A DNA stretch of 64,000 bases from an uncultured Pelagibacteraceae bacterium (GCA_902589455.1 CACISX010000003.1:1-64000), one strand, 5' to 3'; positions 7,507-16,672 are shown, counted from the stretch's first letter. Notes: a model not told the origin generated them from the letters alone. Program-made: numbers and translations.

Positions 7507-9704
7507 TATCCTAAATTTCCTTGTAAAATTCCAGCGTCTTGATCTCTTCTTCCTAATTTACGTTTTCCTATTATTAATTGCATCAAAGTAATTGTAAACA
7601 GCATTACTACAATTAATGCAGATGAATACACTATTGCAAGTCCGTAGTCATTATTTTCTAATCTTCCTAATATGTATGAAACTGCTAAATCGTAATTTGC
7701 ACTTACCAAGAAGATAACAGCACTAATTGCTGTCATAGCTCTTACAAAGCTAAAGACTAAAGATGCTGTAATTGCAGGTTTTAACAATGGAAGAATTATG
7801 TTTCTAAATGTTTGAGAGCTGGAGGCGTTTAAAGTTGATGAAGCTTCGTCTAAATGTGGATCAAGCTGGTTCATAGCAGCTATTCCCGCCCTAACTCCAA
7901 CAGGCATATTTCTAAATACAAATGCGATTACTAAGATTATCCCAGTTCCTGTTATTTCAAGGGGAGGAACATTAAAAGCAAAAACATAACTTACACCTAT
8001 AACACTACCAGGTATTGCAAAGCTCAACATAGTACCAAATTCAAAAGCATTTTTCCCTTTGAACTTGTGCCTTGTTAATAGGTAGGCAGTTAAAATTCCA
8101 ATTGCAGCAGTTGGTAAAGAGGAAATTAATGCTATAGTAAATGTAGTGTTAAAGGAGTTCCAAGCTGTTCCTGTCCATAAGAAACCTCTTTCTTTTACCC
8201 AATCAACACTAAAAGCTTCAATGTAATGTCTTAATGTAAAGCTATGATCAACACCCCACATTTCAACAAAACCTCCAAACATGATCATTACATAAATTAT
8301 AAATGTCAATAAAGCCCAGGGAAGCACCGTTGAATAAATTAACCATTTTGTTTTATTTGGAAGTTCTGGATGAACACCACTATCTCCTTTACCTGAAATT
8401 GAAATATAGGATTTTTTTCCTAACCATTGATTTTGAAGATAAAATACTACTAGAACTACTGATAATAAAATCATAGCTAATATTGCTGCTTTAGTTTCAT
8501 CATACTGTGCACCAACAATTGCAAAAAATATTTCAGTAGATAATACATCGTATTCTGCTCCTAATACTAAAGGGTTACCAAAGTCTGCTAAACTTTCTAT
8601 AAAACCTAGAAGAAATGCATTTGCAATTCCTGGTCTCATTAATGGTAAAGTGACTGTTTTAAATACTTGCCATTTAGAAGCTCTCAATGTTTGAGATGCT
8701 TCTTCCATGGATGGACTTACACTTTCAACAACACCAATTAAAACTAAAAATGCAATAGGGGTAAAAGCAAGAGTTTGGGCAAACCATATTCCAGGTAAAC
8801 CATAAATCCATCTAGAAGGCTCGATATCAAATCCCCATTCAAGAAACGAACTTACAACACCAGTTCTTCCAAATAAAATAATTATTGCTAGACCAATTAC
8901 AAACGGTGGAGTGATTATTGGTAATACCGATAATATTCTAATTGTTTTTTTAAATCTGAAACTAGTTCTTGCAACTAATAAAGCAAAAGCTAACCCTAAA
9001 ATTGTTGATGAAAACGCTGTAAGCGTTCCCATAGTAACAGTATTCCAAAATACTCCACAGGCATAATCACTATAAAGGCAATCTAGCCCCCAAATTCCTT
9101 TATTAAATATTTTGTCTGAAAAATTACTTATTTCATATCCACCTTCGGTACCTTTAAAAGCAACTGCAAACATTCTAAAAATTGGAAAAAATACAAAAGT
9201 TGAAACTAAAATTATAATACTCCCAATACTTCCAACTATAAAATTATCACCATTAAGCCATCCACGGGCTGAAAGACCATGGGTGATATAAAAGACAAAT
9301 GTACAGCAGGTTAAGACTGCACCTGAACCCACACCAAATTGATTTTCTACATCACCAAATATTGATTGTAAAATCTCAAAATTCCATCCTCTTATTCCAA
9401 TAGAAAATCCTTGAAGGAAAAAGTAAAAAAAACCAATTAATCCTGAGTATAAGAAAATTTTAGAATATATCGGATTGTTCTGATTTAATTTTAATGTTGC
9501 TAAAGGAAAAATTAAAGGAAGTAATATCGGTAAAAGCCAATACTTTTTATTTATAAATACTTGAGGTAATACTGAACCATAATCCTCTAAAGAATATTCT
9601 AGTATCCAGTTTATTGAGAAAAACCCGTCACCTGTTACATACCATGGAAAGATTAGGAAACCCAATCCTCCTATGAGCATCCAACAGATAACGAGTCCTC
9701 TCAT
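7506..9704 (-). CDS. ABC transporter permease, fused double-domain (FbpB/ThiP type)
   Basis: This is a 732-residue inner-membrane protein with two BPD_transp_1 domains in one chain. Each half has an EAA-type loop: MEEASQTLRASKWQVFKTVTLP in the first and LDEASSTLNASSSQTFRNIILP in the second (parts quoted). About 12 hydrophobic segments can be counted, with additional helices before the first domain. The fused layout is usual for FbpB/SfuB, ThiP and 2-aminoethylphosphonate-type permeases. It lies between the binding-protein gene (12 bp) and the ATPase gene (overlap). Confidence 0.9.
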   Translation of the reverse strand: MRGLVICWMLIGGLGFLIFPWYVTGDGFFSINWILEYSLEDYGSVLPQVFINKKYWLLPILLPLIFPLATLKLNQNNPIYSKIFLYSGLIGFFYFFLQGFSIGIRGWNFEILQSIFGDVENQFGVGSGAVLTCCTFVFYITHGLSARGWLNGDNFIVGSIGSIIILVSTFVFFPIFRMFAVAFKGTEGGYEISNFSDKIFNKGIWGLDCLYSDYACGVFWNTVTMGTLTAFSSTILGLAFALLVARTSFRFKKTIRILSVLPIITPPFVIGLAIIILFGRTGVVSSFLEWGFDIEPSRWIYGLPGIWFAQTLAFTPIAFLVLIGVVESVSPSMEEASQTLRASKWQVFKTVTLPLMRPGIANAFLLGFIESLADFGNPLVLGAEYDVLSTEIFFAIVGAQYDETKAAILAMILLSVVLVVFYLQNQWLGKKSYISISGKGDSGVHPELPNKTKWLIYSTVLPWALLTFIIYVMIMFGGFVEMWGVDHSFTLRHYIEAFSVDWVKERGFLWTGTAWNSFNTTFTIALISSLPTAAIGILTAYLLTRHKFKGKNAFEFGTMLSFAIPGSVIGVSYVFAFNVPPLEITGTGIILVIAFVFRNMPVGVRAGIAAMNQLDPHLDEASSTLNASSSQTFRNIILPLLKPAITASLVFSFVRAMTAISAVIFLVSANYDLAVSYILGRLENNDYGLAIVYSSALIVVMLFTITLMQLIIGKRKLGRRDQDAGILQGNLG

Positions 9705-9716
9705 TAATTCCTAAAA

Positions 9717-10754
9717 TTATCTAGGAATTACAGATACATCGTTATCCCACTTGGATAACAGGCTTGCTCTAGTACTTTTATCTCCATAAACTTTAAAATT
9801 GTAATCAATCAAGTTAATAGTTGATAAATCTGGAGCATCAGGATCAGCTTTTGCTTTAGTGTTAGATGGCACTTGCAAAGATTTTCCTGAAGTGAAAACC
9901 ATAGTTTGTATTGCAGGACTTAATGCCCAGTCATAAAACTTTTTAGCTTCCTTCATATTTCTTGCACCGGCAATAATACTCATTGATCCAACTTCATAAC
10001 CAGTTCCCTCAGCCGGAGATACTGTTACAACAGGCAATCCTTTTTTAGTTTGTTTAACACCATCGTGTTGGAAACAAATACCAATTAGGTTTTCTCCTCT
10101 TCCGGTTGCTTTAATTGGAGCAGAACCAGATTTTGTATAAGTATTTATGTTTGCATGAAGTTTTTTCATGTAATCCCAACCTTTATCTTCTCCAAAAATT
10201 TGAAGAATTGTAGCTAAAGTTGTGTAAGCAGTTCCAGATGAATTAGGATTTGCTACTTGGATTTCACCTTTATAAATAGGTTTTGTTAAGTCCATCCATG
10301 ATTTTGGAGCCGGAAGACCTTTTTTAGCTAAAAGATCTTTATTGTATCCAAAACCTAATGCACCAACATAAATCCCTACAGATTTATAATCAGCATTTTT
10401 AGCTTGGTTTTGTGCCGCAGGTAATAAATCATCAAAATGTTTTGATTTATATTTCTCAGTTAAATTTTCCTGAGCAGCTGTTAAGTGTGGATCACCTGTT
10501 CCACCAAACCAAACATCACCTTTTGGATTTGATCCCTCTGCTTTAATTTTAGCAAAAGTTTCACCACTACTTGCTCTTGTCATTGCAACTTTTGTACCTG
10601 TTTCTTTTTCATAAGCTTGTTCAAGCATTTCACAAACATCGATTTCTACACTGCAATACAAAGTTAATTTTGCTGCAGAAGCCTTGTTTGTTAAGCCAAA
10701 CAATGTGATTGAAAAAAGAAGGACAATAGATGCTATCTTAATTAGATTTTTCAT
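9717..10754 (-). CDS. ABC transporter periplasmic substrate-binding protein (AfuA/FbpA-like, probably not iron)
   Basis: This 345-residue family-1 solute-binding protein has a signal peptide (MKNLIKIASIVLLFSITLFG with cleavage after ASA near residue 27). The body begins KLTLYCSVEIDVCEML and contains WFGGTGDPH and NPNSSGTAYTTLA, the layout of FbpA, AfuA and phosphonate-binding relatives. The Tyr-Tyr pair that binds ferric iron in FbpA is absent: there is no YY anywhere in the protein. A good Shine-Dalgarno (GAGAGGAA) lies before the ATG. The operon also carries an acyl phosphotransferase and an HpsN/HisD-type dehydrogenase, so an anionic organic ligand such as a sulfonate is more likely than iron. 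Confidence 0.8.
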   Translation of the reverse strand: MKNLIKIASIVLLFSITLFGLTNKASAAKLTLYCSVEIDVCEMLEQAYEKETGTKVAMTRASSGETFAKIKAEGSNPKGDVWFGGTGDPHLTAAQENLTEKYKSKHFDDLLPAAQNQAKNADYKSVGIYVGALGFGYNKDLLAKKGLPAPKSWMDLTKPIYKGEIQVANPNSSGTAYTTLATILQIFGEDKGWDYMKKLHANINTYTKSGSAPIKATGRGENLIGICFQHDGVKQTKKGLPVVTVSPAEGTGYEVGSMSIIAGARNMKEAKKFYDWALSPAIQTMVFTSGKSLQVPSNTKAKADPDAPDLSTINLIDYNFKVYGDKSTRASLLSKWDNDVSVIPR

Positions 10755-10885
10755 TATTTCCTCTCTAAGTTTATATTTATTCTAAAAAACTTATTATGAA
10801 TTGTATAAAAATGTTACTATTTTATTACAAAATTCACTTCTAGGTTTAAAATTTATTTTATTTATCAAATACATTAAAATTATTG

Positions 10886-10891
10886 TATAAT
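10886..10891 (+). promoter_or_regulatory. Candidate -10 box for the BASS transporter gene
   Basis: A perfect TATAAT lies about 19 bp before the TTG start of the downstream gene and just before a strong AGGGGG ribosome-binding site. No convincing -35 hexamer is seen at normal spacing. A start of transcription near 10898 would give a leader of only about a dozen bases. Confidence 0.45.
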
Positions 10892-10909
10892 TTTTCTTAG
10901 AGGGGGACT

Positions 10910-11761
10910 TTGGAAATTGTAACTAAGATAGCGCCAATTATATTGGCTTTGATAATGCTAGGCTTAGGTCTAGGATTAAAACTTGAAGATTTTGGAAGAG
11001 TATTAAAAACACCAAAAGATTTTATTGTAGGCTTTATTTCTCAATTAATAATCCTTCCAATTGTAGCATACATATTAATTTTAATTTTTAGAGCACCGCC
11101 AGAAATAGCAATAGGGGTTATGATCATAGCTGCAGCTCCAGGTGGAGTTACATCTAATATTATGACAAAATTTGCTGATGGAGATGTTGCATTATCAATA
11201 TCTTTAACTGCTGTAATTAGTTTATTAAGTATAATTACAGTTCCGTTGATAATTTTTACATCTGCAGATTTCCTTGGAATAACAGAAATATCACAAAATA
11301 TTTCAATGACAGGAATAGCACTAAAAATGTTTTTAGTTGTAACGGTCCCTGTAATTTTAGGAATGATTATCAGAAAAGTTGCTGAAAATTTTATAGCATC
11401 TAAAGTTGGAATATTTAACAAGCTTAATATTGTTTTATTTGTAATTTTCTTCTTCGCAGCGTTTTACGAAGAAAGAGAAAATTTAATTAGTTTTATAATG
11501 CAAGCTGGTTTAATTACTTTAATATTAAACATATCGATGATGGTTATTGCTTACTACATTGCGAAAGCTTTTACCACAGGGATTAAGCAAATGAGGTGTA
11601 TTGCCTTAGAATGTGGATTACAAAATGGTACTTTAGCTATATTCGTTTCTACACAAATATTTGGCACTGATATATTGTATGCAATACCAACAGCTGCTTA
11701 TGCATTAATCATGTATATAACTGGATTTATATTTATTTTTATTTTAAGAAAGTCTAATTAA
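10910..11761 (+). CDS. Bile acid:sodium symporter (BASS/SBF) family transporter
   Basis: This 283-residue membrane carrier has about nine to ten hydrophobic segments. Family text includes IAAAPGGVTSNIMTKFADGD in the first half and ALECGLQNGTLAIFVST in the second; both are the conserved crossover regions where BASS proteins bind sodium and an organic anion. Start: TTG at 10910, chosen because AGGGGG lies at the right distance and no ATG fits. It is divergent from the ABC importer operon (155-bp spacer), which suggests a shared anionic substrate or product; this is inference. The last 4 bp overlap the convergent regulator gene. Confidence 0.85.
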   Translation: MEIVTKIAPIILALIMLGLGLGLKLEDFGRVLKTPKDFIVGFISQLIILPIVAYILILIFRAPPEIAIGVMIIAAAPGGVTSNIMTKFADGDVALSISLTAVISLLSIITVPLIIFTSADFLGITEISQNISMTGIALKMFLVVTVPVILGMIIRKVAENFIASKVGIFNKLNIVLFVIFFFAAFYEERENLISFIMQAGLITLILNISMMVIAYYIAKAFTTGIKQMRCIALECGLQNGTLAIFVSTQIFGTDILYAIPTAAYALIMYITGFIFIFILRKSN

Positions 11762-12720
11762 GTATTGATTATTCTTATTTGATTAAAAACTTTATAAATA
11801 AAATTGCTTAAGCTAAGCATATTTTTATTCACCATTCCCTTTGTTGTTACAAAAGCACTATCTTTAGCATTGTATGTAATTAATTTTTTATCATTTATAT
11901 GAAGAAATTTTTTATCAACTAAATATTTTATTTTTCTAACAACTGTTGGTCTAGGAATACCAGTTATCTCAGAAATTGACATGGCATTAACTCCTCTTTT
12001 ATCTGATCCCTGAATCTCTTTTCTATATGAATCTAAATGTTGTTTTTTTGGAGTAAATTTTGGATTTTTAATTGTATTTATTAGCACAACCATGCCGATT
12101 GCAAAAATTTCTAAATCCTTCAATTCTTCTCTCCATCTTTTAATAAAAATAAACCAAAATTTATTAAACTGATACAAGCAGTAAGAAAAATTTTCTTTTA
12201 TTGCTAATATTATTTCTTTAACAGAGTAAACTTTGGTTACTAATTTTTCTTTTTTTAAAATTTTATTAAATTCATACAACATATTTGCAACCTCAGTAAG
12301 AGTATCGACCGCTTTAGCTGAGTAAAGGGTATCTCGAACAACAAATATTTTCTTACCGGTTCTTTTAATTACTTTTTGTTCTTCTAATTCTATAACTTTT
12401 CTTCTAATACTTTCTTTTGGAACTCCTAGATCTTTTGAAATGTCTGAAATATTAATTTTATTAATTTCGATTGATTTATCCTTATAAAATGTGTCGTAGT
12501 TAATTTTTACTCCATTTTGTCTGAAATATATAAGGTCTTGATGTATCAAATATATAATGAGGACAAACTTATCTATGTCTTTGTAATGATCATAGGCTCT
12601 TACAAACCAGTTGCTTGTTAAAGTAAAATAAGAGGGTGCCAGTGCGGCAAAATTATCTTGAATTGCTTTATTGATTGTCTTCTCATCAATATGTTCAGAT
12701 ATACTTGGTATTGTGTTCAT
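11758..12720 (-). CDS. Transcriptional regulator with two winged-helix segments
   Basis: I do not recognise a named family. The 320-residue soluble protein has two similar helix-turn-helix stretches: ISDISKDLGVPKESIRRKVI followed by a basic wing at about residues 90-130, and MSISEITGIPRPTVVRKIKY with a wing at about 240-275. The pattern (P-x-x-[ST]-[IV]-x-R-K-[IV]) is that of MarR/IclR-like DNA readers. The middle part is helical and could bind a ligand. SAR11 genomes have few regulators, so its location between the BASS carrier and the LDH2-type gene suggests local control of this metabolic block. Confidence 0.65.
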   Translation of the reverse strand: MNTIPSISEHIDEKTINKAIQDNFAALAPSYFTLTSNWFVRAYDHYKDIDKFVLIIYLIHQDLIYFRQNGVKINYDTFYKDKSIEINKINISDISKDLGVPKESIRRKVIELEEQKVIKRTGKKIFVVRDTLYSAKAVDTLTEVANMLYEFNKILKKEKLVTKVYSVKEIILAIKENFSYCLYQFNKFWFIFIKRWREELKDLEIFAIGMVVLINTIKNPKFTPKKQHLDSYRKEIQGSDKRGVNAMSISEITGIPRPTVVRKIKYLVDKKFLHINDKKLITYNAKDSAFVTTKGMVNKNMLSLSNFIYKVFNQIRIINT

Positions 12721-12802
12721 ATTTTAAAAAAAACCCAATATGATCAAGTTTATATTTAGAGTCAACCCATTATGGACAACCCTAGTATGTAATAAATGAT
12801 CT

Positions 12803-12808
12803 TATAAT
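12803..12808 (+). promoter_or_regulatory. Candidate -10 box for the small membrane protein gene
   Basis: A perfect TATAAT lies 27 bp before the ATG at 12836. No good -35 is visible, and the region is AT-rich, so a chance match is possible. Confidence 0.3.
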
Positions 12809-12835
12809 GATTAAAATTAGACTTATAAAATAAAT

Positions 12836-13033
12836 ATGAGTACAGAAAGCTTACATAGAACATCCGAGATTGTAGAGACCCCCTCTCAATATGTTGTTCC
12901 TTCAAAAAGGGTTAACGTGGATGTTCTAAAGCAAAGACTTTTAGAAGAAAAAAAGAGAGAGAAAGTTAAAAGAACAATAATTTTATCTTCAGTTGTAGTT
13001 TCTATTGGTGCTCTTACTCTATTAACTTATTAA
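12836..13033 (+). CDS. Small single-pass membrane protein, function unknown
   Basis: This is a 65-residue protein with a polar N terminus, a highly charged stretch (LKQRLLEEKKREKVKR, about residues 31-46) and one C-terminal hydrophobic helix (47-65), i.e. tail-anchored topology. The text NVDVLKQRLLEEKK resembles NVNILLNRVRLDKK in the 69-residue protein at 30880, which has the same layout, so the two look like paralogs. The gene stands alone and its last 12 bp overlap the convergent LDH2-type gene. I cannot assign a function; a membrane-anchored adaptor is one possibility. Confidence 0.65.
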   Translation: MSTESLHRTSEIVETPSQYVVPSKRVNVDVLKQRLLEEKKREKVKRTIILSSVVVSIGALTLLTY

Positions 13034-14026
13034 TTTTTCCAAATCTTTTTTTATTACATCTGATATAGAAATTTCTTTTTTTAAGTTATTTTTATAACGG
13101 ATAAATTTATTTTGACCTGGATACATTATTTCTTTGACACCTTTGATTTTAGGAATTTTTTTAATTGTTTTAATATTGTCTTTTATTCTTTGGTTATAAT
13201 TTTTTTGAAATAAATTTGCTTTAAAAGTTATAAACAAATGTCCGATATTTTGTGGACCGGAAAAATCATCAAATGGATCTTTAACTCTTCCTGCATGATT
13301 TCCTCCAGTTAGAACTCCACTTAAAATATCTACCATCCAAGCAAGTCCAGAGCCTCTAAAACCTGCAATAGGTAATTGAACTCCAGCCAAAGCTTTTTTT
13401 GCATCTGTTGTTGGTTTACCAAATTTATCTAGAGCTACACCTTCAGGAATTTTTTGATTATTTCTTGCTGCAACTCTTATTTTACCTCTGTTAATAACTG
13501 AAATTGAAGTATCTAATATAAAGGGTATCTTTGATCCTGTAGGTGTTCCAAAACAAACTGGGTTTGTACCAAATAAAGACTTCAAAGCACCATGCGGAGC
13601 AATAGCGGGCGGGGCATTAGTATAAATCATTGCAATTAAATTTTTTTTAACTGCTTGTTCTGCGTAATAACCAGACAAACCATAGTGTCCACTGTTTTTA
13701 ACTGCTACCATTCCTATTCCAGTTTTTTGAGCGTGTTTGATTGCGGTTTTAATTCCTAGATCAGCAGCAACAAAGCCAATGCTATTATTTGCATCAATGT
13801 GAGAAATAGAAGGGGAAATTTTTTTAATTTTAATTTTTGGCTTTGAATTAATTACTTTTTTTGAAATTCTATCACAGTACATTTTAAGTCTCGATAAACC
13901 ATGCCCATATGCACCAACTAATTCAGCATTGATTAATGCATTTGCTGAAATTAATGCGTGGTCTTTACTTAAACCATATTTTTGGAAAATCTTAATGATT
14001 TGTTTTTTTAGTAGAGGTGTTTTCAC
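13022..14026 (-). CDS. Malate/L-lactate/sulfolactate dehydrogenase family (LDH2/MDH2, ComC-like fold)
   Basis: This is an NAD(P)-dependent 2-hydroxyacid dehydrogenase of the LDH2 fold, distinct from classic LDH/MDH. Signature text: GAYGHGLSRL near residue 35, IDANNSIGFVAADLG, KNSGHYGLSGYYA (catalytic His region), NAPPAIAPHGALKSLFGTNP and FRGSGLAWMVDILSGVLTGG. At 334 residues it is slightly shorter than most members. Substrates in the family include malate, lactate, ureidoglycolate and (R)-sulfolactate, and sequence alone does not decide. It abuts the epoxide hydrolase gene with no spacer (operon with that and the aldehyde dehydrogenase). Confidence 0.8.
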   Translation of the reverse strand: MKTPLLKKQIIKIFQKYGLSKDHALISANALINAELVGAYGHGLSRLKMYCDRISKKVINSKPKIKIKKISPSISHIDANNSIGFVAADLGIKTAIKHAQKTGIGMVAVKNSGHYGLSGYYAEQAVKKNLIAMIYTNAPPAIAPHGALKSLFGTNPVCFGTPTGSKIPFILDTSISVINRGKIRVAARNNQKIPEGVALDKFGKPTTDAKKALAGVQLPIAGFRGSGLAWMVDILSGVLTGGNHAGRVKDPFDDFSGPQNIGHLFITFKANLFQKNYNQRIKDNIKTIKKIPKIKGVKEIMYPGQNKFIRYKNNLKKEISISDVIKKDLEKLIS

Positions 14027-15184
14027 TTATTTAAATATTTTTAAATCTTTATTAAAAAAATTTCTAATATCATTTAATAATAAATTTGGAACCTCTAAAG
14101 CTGCAAAATGACCACCTTTAGAGAATTTTTTCCATCTTTTTATATTAAAAATTCTATTTACGTATGATTTTGGAGGCCATTCAAGCATTTCCTTTGGAAA
14201 TTCTGCAATTGCTGTAGGGACTTTTATTTTTTTAAAATTTTTTGGAAAAGATCGACCACCTTCTTTTCTTCTTCCAAAATATATCCAAGCAGCTGTATTA
14301 AAACTATTAGTAATTATATAGATCATTATATTTGATATTAGTTCATCTTTTGAAAATGTTTTTTCTATCTCTCCCTTGCTTAGGTCAGACCAACCGTGAA
14401 ATTTTTCCAAAATCCATGCTGCGGTTCCTACTGGACTATCTATCATTGCATAAGATAAACTTTGGGGTTTTGTAGCTTGTTGAGTCCTGTATCCTTCCTG
14501 CATTATTTGATCAAAATTAAATTTTTTTTCCCATTTTTTTTCTTTATTATTTTTTGGCCCTTTTGGATGTCTAATTGGCAAGCAATTAATATGAATTCCT
14601 TTACAATATTTTGCACTATCAAGACCAATCCATGCCGCAATAGTTGCTCCCCAGTCTCCACCTTGTACAATATAATTTTTATGACCTAGATTTTTGACCA
14701 TGAATTTATTTAGTATTTTGCCAATCTTTCTAGGACCTAAAGCCTTTTTAATTGGTGTTGAAAAACCAAATCCTGGCAAAGATGGTACAATTACATCAAA
14801 ACCATCCTCAATTTTCCCACCAAATTTTTCAGGATGAGCAAGTTTTGGAATTATGTCAAAAAATTCAATTACACTACCTGGCCATCCGTGCAAAAGTAAT
14901 AGTGGTCTGGATTTAGGGTTTTTACTTTTTTCAATTATAAAATGAAGATTGATACCATCAACATTAGTCTTGTAGTTTTTAAAAGAATTAATTTTGTTTT
15001 CAAATTTTTTCCAATTATATTTTGAAAACCAATATTGAGATATTTTTTTTAGAAAATTATAATTAGTTCCATATTCCCATCCATTTATATTTTGTATCAT
15101 CTTCCATGGATAGGCTCTTACTTTTTTATATATATTATTGAGTGTACTTTTAGGTACACTTATCTTATATGGTTTGATCATCAA
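14027..15184 (-). CDS. Epoxide hydrolase-like alpha/beta hydrolase (EHN domain)
   Basis: This 385-residue cytoplasmic protein has an N-terminal epoxide-hydrolase (EHN) domain (about residues 5-110) followed by an alpha/beta-hydrolase fold. The oxyanion text LLLHGWPGSVIEFFDI and the nucleophile elbow VQGGDWGATIAAW (D in G-G-D-W-G) are the microsomal/juvenile-hormone epoxide-hydrolase signature. KGGHFAALEVP near the C terminus supplies the catalytic His. It would open an epoxide to a diol by way of an ester intermediate. It is encoded directly between an aldehyde dehydrogenase and an LDH2-type gene with no spacers, which suggests a small catabolic path; the natural substrate is unknown. Confidence 0.85.
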   Translation of the reverse strand: MMIKPYKISVPKSTLNNIYKKVRAYPWKMIQNINGWEYGTNYNFLKKISQYWFSKYNWKKFENKINSFKNYKTNVDGINLHFIIEKSKNPKSRPLLLLHGWPGSVIEFFDIIPKLAHPEKFGGKIEDGFDVIVPSLPGFGFSTPIKKALGPRKIGKILNKFMVKNLGHKNYIVQGGDWGATIAAWIGLDSAKYCKGIHINCLPIRHPKGPKNNKEKKWEKKFNFDQIMQEGYRTQQATKPQSLSYAMIDSPVGTAAWILEKFHGWSDLSKGEIEKTFSKDELISNIMIYIITNSFNTAAWIYFGRRKEGGRSFPKNFKKIKVPTAIAEFPKEMLEWPPKSYVNRIFNIKRWKKFSKGGHFAALEVPNLLLNDIRNFFNKDLKIFK

Positions 15185-16672
15185 TTAATTATGACTTATC
15201 CAGATTGTTTTTGTTTGAAGAAATGAATTTAAAGCTTCGGTACCTTGATCTCTACTTAGTGAACCAGATTGCTTATATCCTCCAAAAGGAGTTTTGATAT
15301 CTCCTTCAGAAAAAGTATTCACTGACACAGTTCCACAAGGCAAGCTTTTAGCTAAATGAAATGCTCTGTTTATGTCTTGAGTAAATACACTTGCATGTAA
15401 TCCGTATTTAGAATTACTAGCAATTTTCAAGGCTTCTTCGTCATTTTTAACTGTTAAAACACCTAGTACTGGTCCAAATATTTCCTCTTGAGCAATTGTC
15501 ATATTTTCTTTTAATCCATCAAATAAAGTTGGCTTTGCATAAAAACCTTTTTGGTTATTATCTGAAACTCCTCCAGATAAAAGTTTCGCCCCTTCATCTA
15601 TTCCTTTTTGGATATATCCATCAACAGTTCGTAAATGTCCTTTCGAAATCATAGATCCCATATTCGATTTTAGATCTAATGGATCTCCTACTTTTAATTT
15701 TTTAACTTTTTTAATAATTTTATCTAAAAATTCATCTTTTACTTTTTTATGAATTATCTGTCTCATATTTGCTGAACAGTTCTGTCCACCATTCCAAAAT
15801 GCAGAATTCATAGCATTATCTATTAAATCATCAGTAATTTTCGCATCCTCTAAAACTATAAATGGACTTTTTCCTCCCATCTCTAATGCAACAGGTTTTA
15901 AATTACTTTCACTCGAGTATTTTAAAAAATAACCACCTACTTCAGTTGAACCTGTAAACGAAACTGCATCAACATCTTTGTGTCGACCTAAAGCTTCACC
16001 TACATCACCATAACCTGGAAGTACATTCAAAACTCCATCTGGTATCCCAGCTTCTTTTCCAATTTGAGCAACTCTAATTGCTGTAAGAGGTGTGTCCTCT
16101 GCTGGTTTAATAATTACCGAACAGCCTGCTGCAAGAGCTGGTGCCATTTTCCATACCGCCATCATTAAAGGAAAGTTCCAAGGAACAATTCCAGCAACAA
16201 CTCCAATTGGCTCTTTAACAATTAAACTAGTAATTGATGGTTCTGTTGGACCAACTTTTCCAAATACTTTATCAATTAATTCTCCATACCACTGAAAGTG
16301 CATTGGTGCATCATTTGCAACTTCATTAATACAATCCGTGATAAGTTTACCTGTATCAATACTTTCTAAAACAGAATTTTCATCACCATGTTTTCTAAGT
16401 AATTCAGCAAATTTTAATAAAACTTCTTTTCTATGTTCAGGTGAGCTTTTAGACCAAACTCCATTGTTAAAAGCTTTTCTTGAAACTTTAACTGCTAAGT
16501 TAACATCTTTGTGATTACATTTTGCAACAGCGCAAAGTTTTTTACCAGTTGCGGGATTAATTGTTTCAAATTTTTTACCATCAATTGCATTTACATATTT
16601 GCCATTAATAAATGCTCTCCCTTCAAATTTAATTTTACTAGCTATTACTTTGTATTTGTTACCTGAACTCAT
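15185..16672 (-). CDS. NAD(P)-dependent aldehyde dehydrogenase
   Basis: This is an aldehyde dehydrogenase of about 495 residues. Visible: the NAD-binding NPATGK start region, VPWNFPLMMAVWKMAPALAA, KPAEDTPLTA, FTGSTEVGG, LEMGGKSPFIVLEDA (catalytic Glu), WNGGQNCSANMRQ (catalytic Cys in G-Q-N-C), and QEEIFGPVLGV. The open frame runs up to 16804, but I place the start at ATG 16672 because AGGA lies about 10 bp before it and the family homology begins just after; the 44 upstream residues look like translated spacer. It is the first gene of the operon with the epoxide hydrolase and LDH2-type genes, divergent from the TRAP transporter. Confidence 0.9.
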   Translation of the reverse strand: MSSGNKYKVIASKIKFEGRAFINGKYVNAIDGKKFETINPATGKKLCAVAKCNHKDVNLAVKVSRKAFNNGVWSKSSPEHRKEVLLKFAELLRKHGDENSVLESIDTGKLITDCINEVANDAPMHFQWYGELIDKVFGKVGPTEPSITSLIVKEPIGVVAGIVPWNFPLMMAVWKMAPALAAGCSVIIKPAEDTPLTAIRVAQIGKEAGIPDGVLNVLPGYGDVGEALGRHKDVDAVSFTGSTEVGGYFLKYSSESNLKPVALEMGGKSPFIVLEDAKITDDLIDNAMNSAFWNGGQNCSANMRQIIHKKVKDEFLDKIIKKVKKLKVGDPLDLKSNMGSMISKGHLRTVDGYIQKGIDEGAKLLSGGVSDNNQKGFYAKPTLFDGLKENMTIAQEEIFGPVLGVLTVKNDEEALKIASNSKYGLHASVFTQDINRAFHLAKSLPCGTVSVNTFSEGDIKTPFGGYKQSGSLSRDQGTEALNSFLQTKTIWISHN

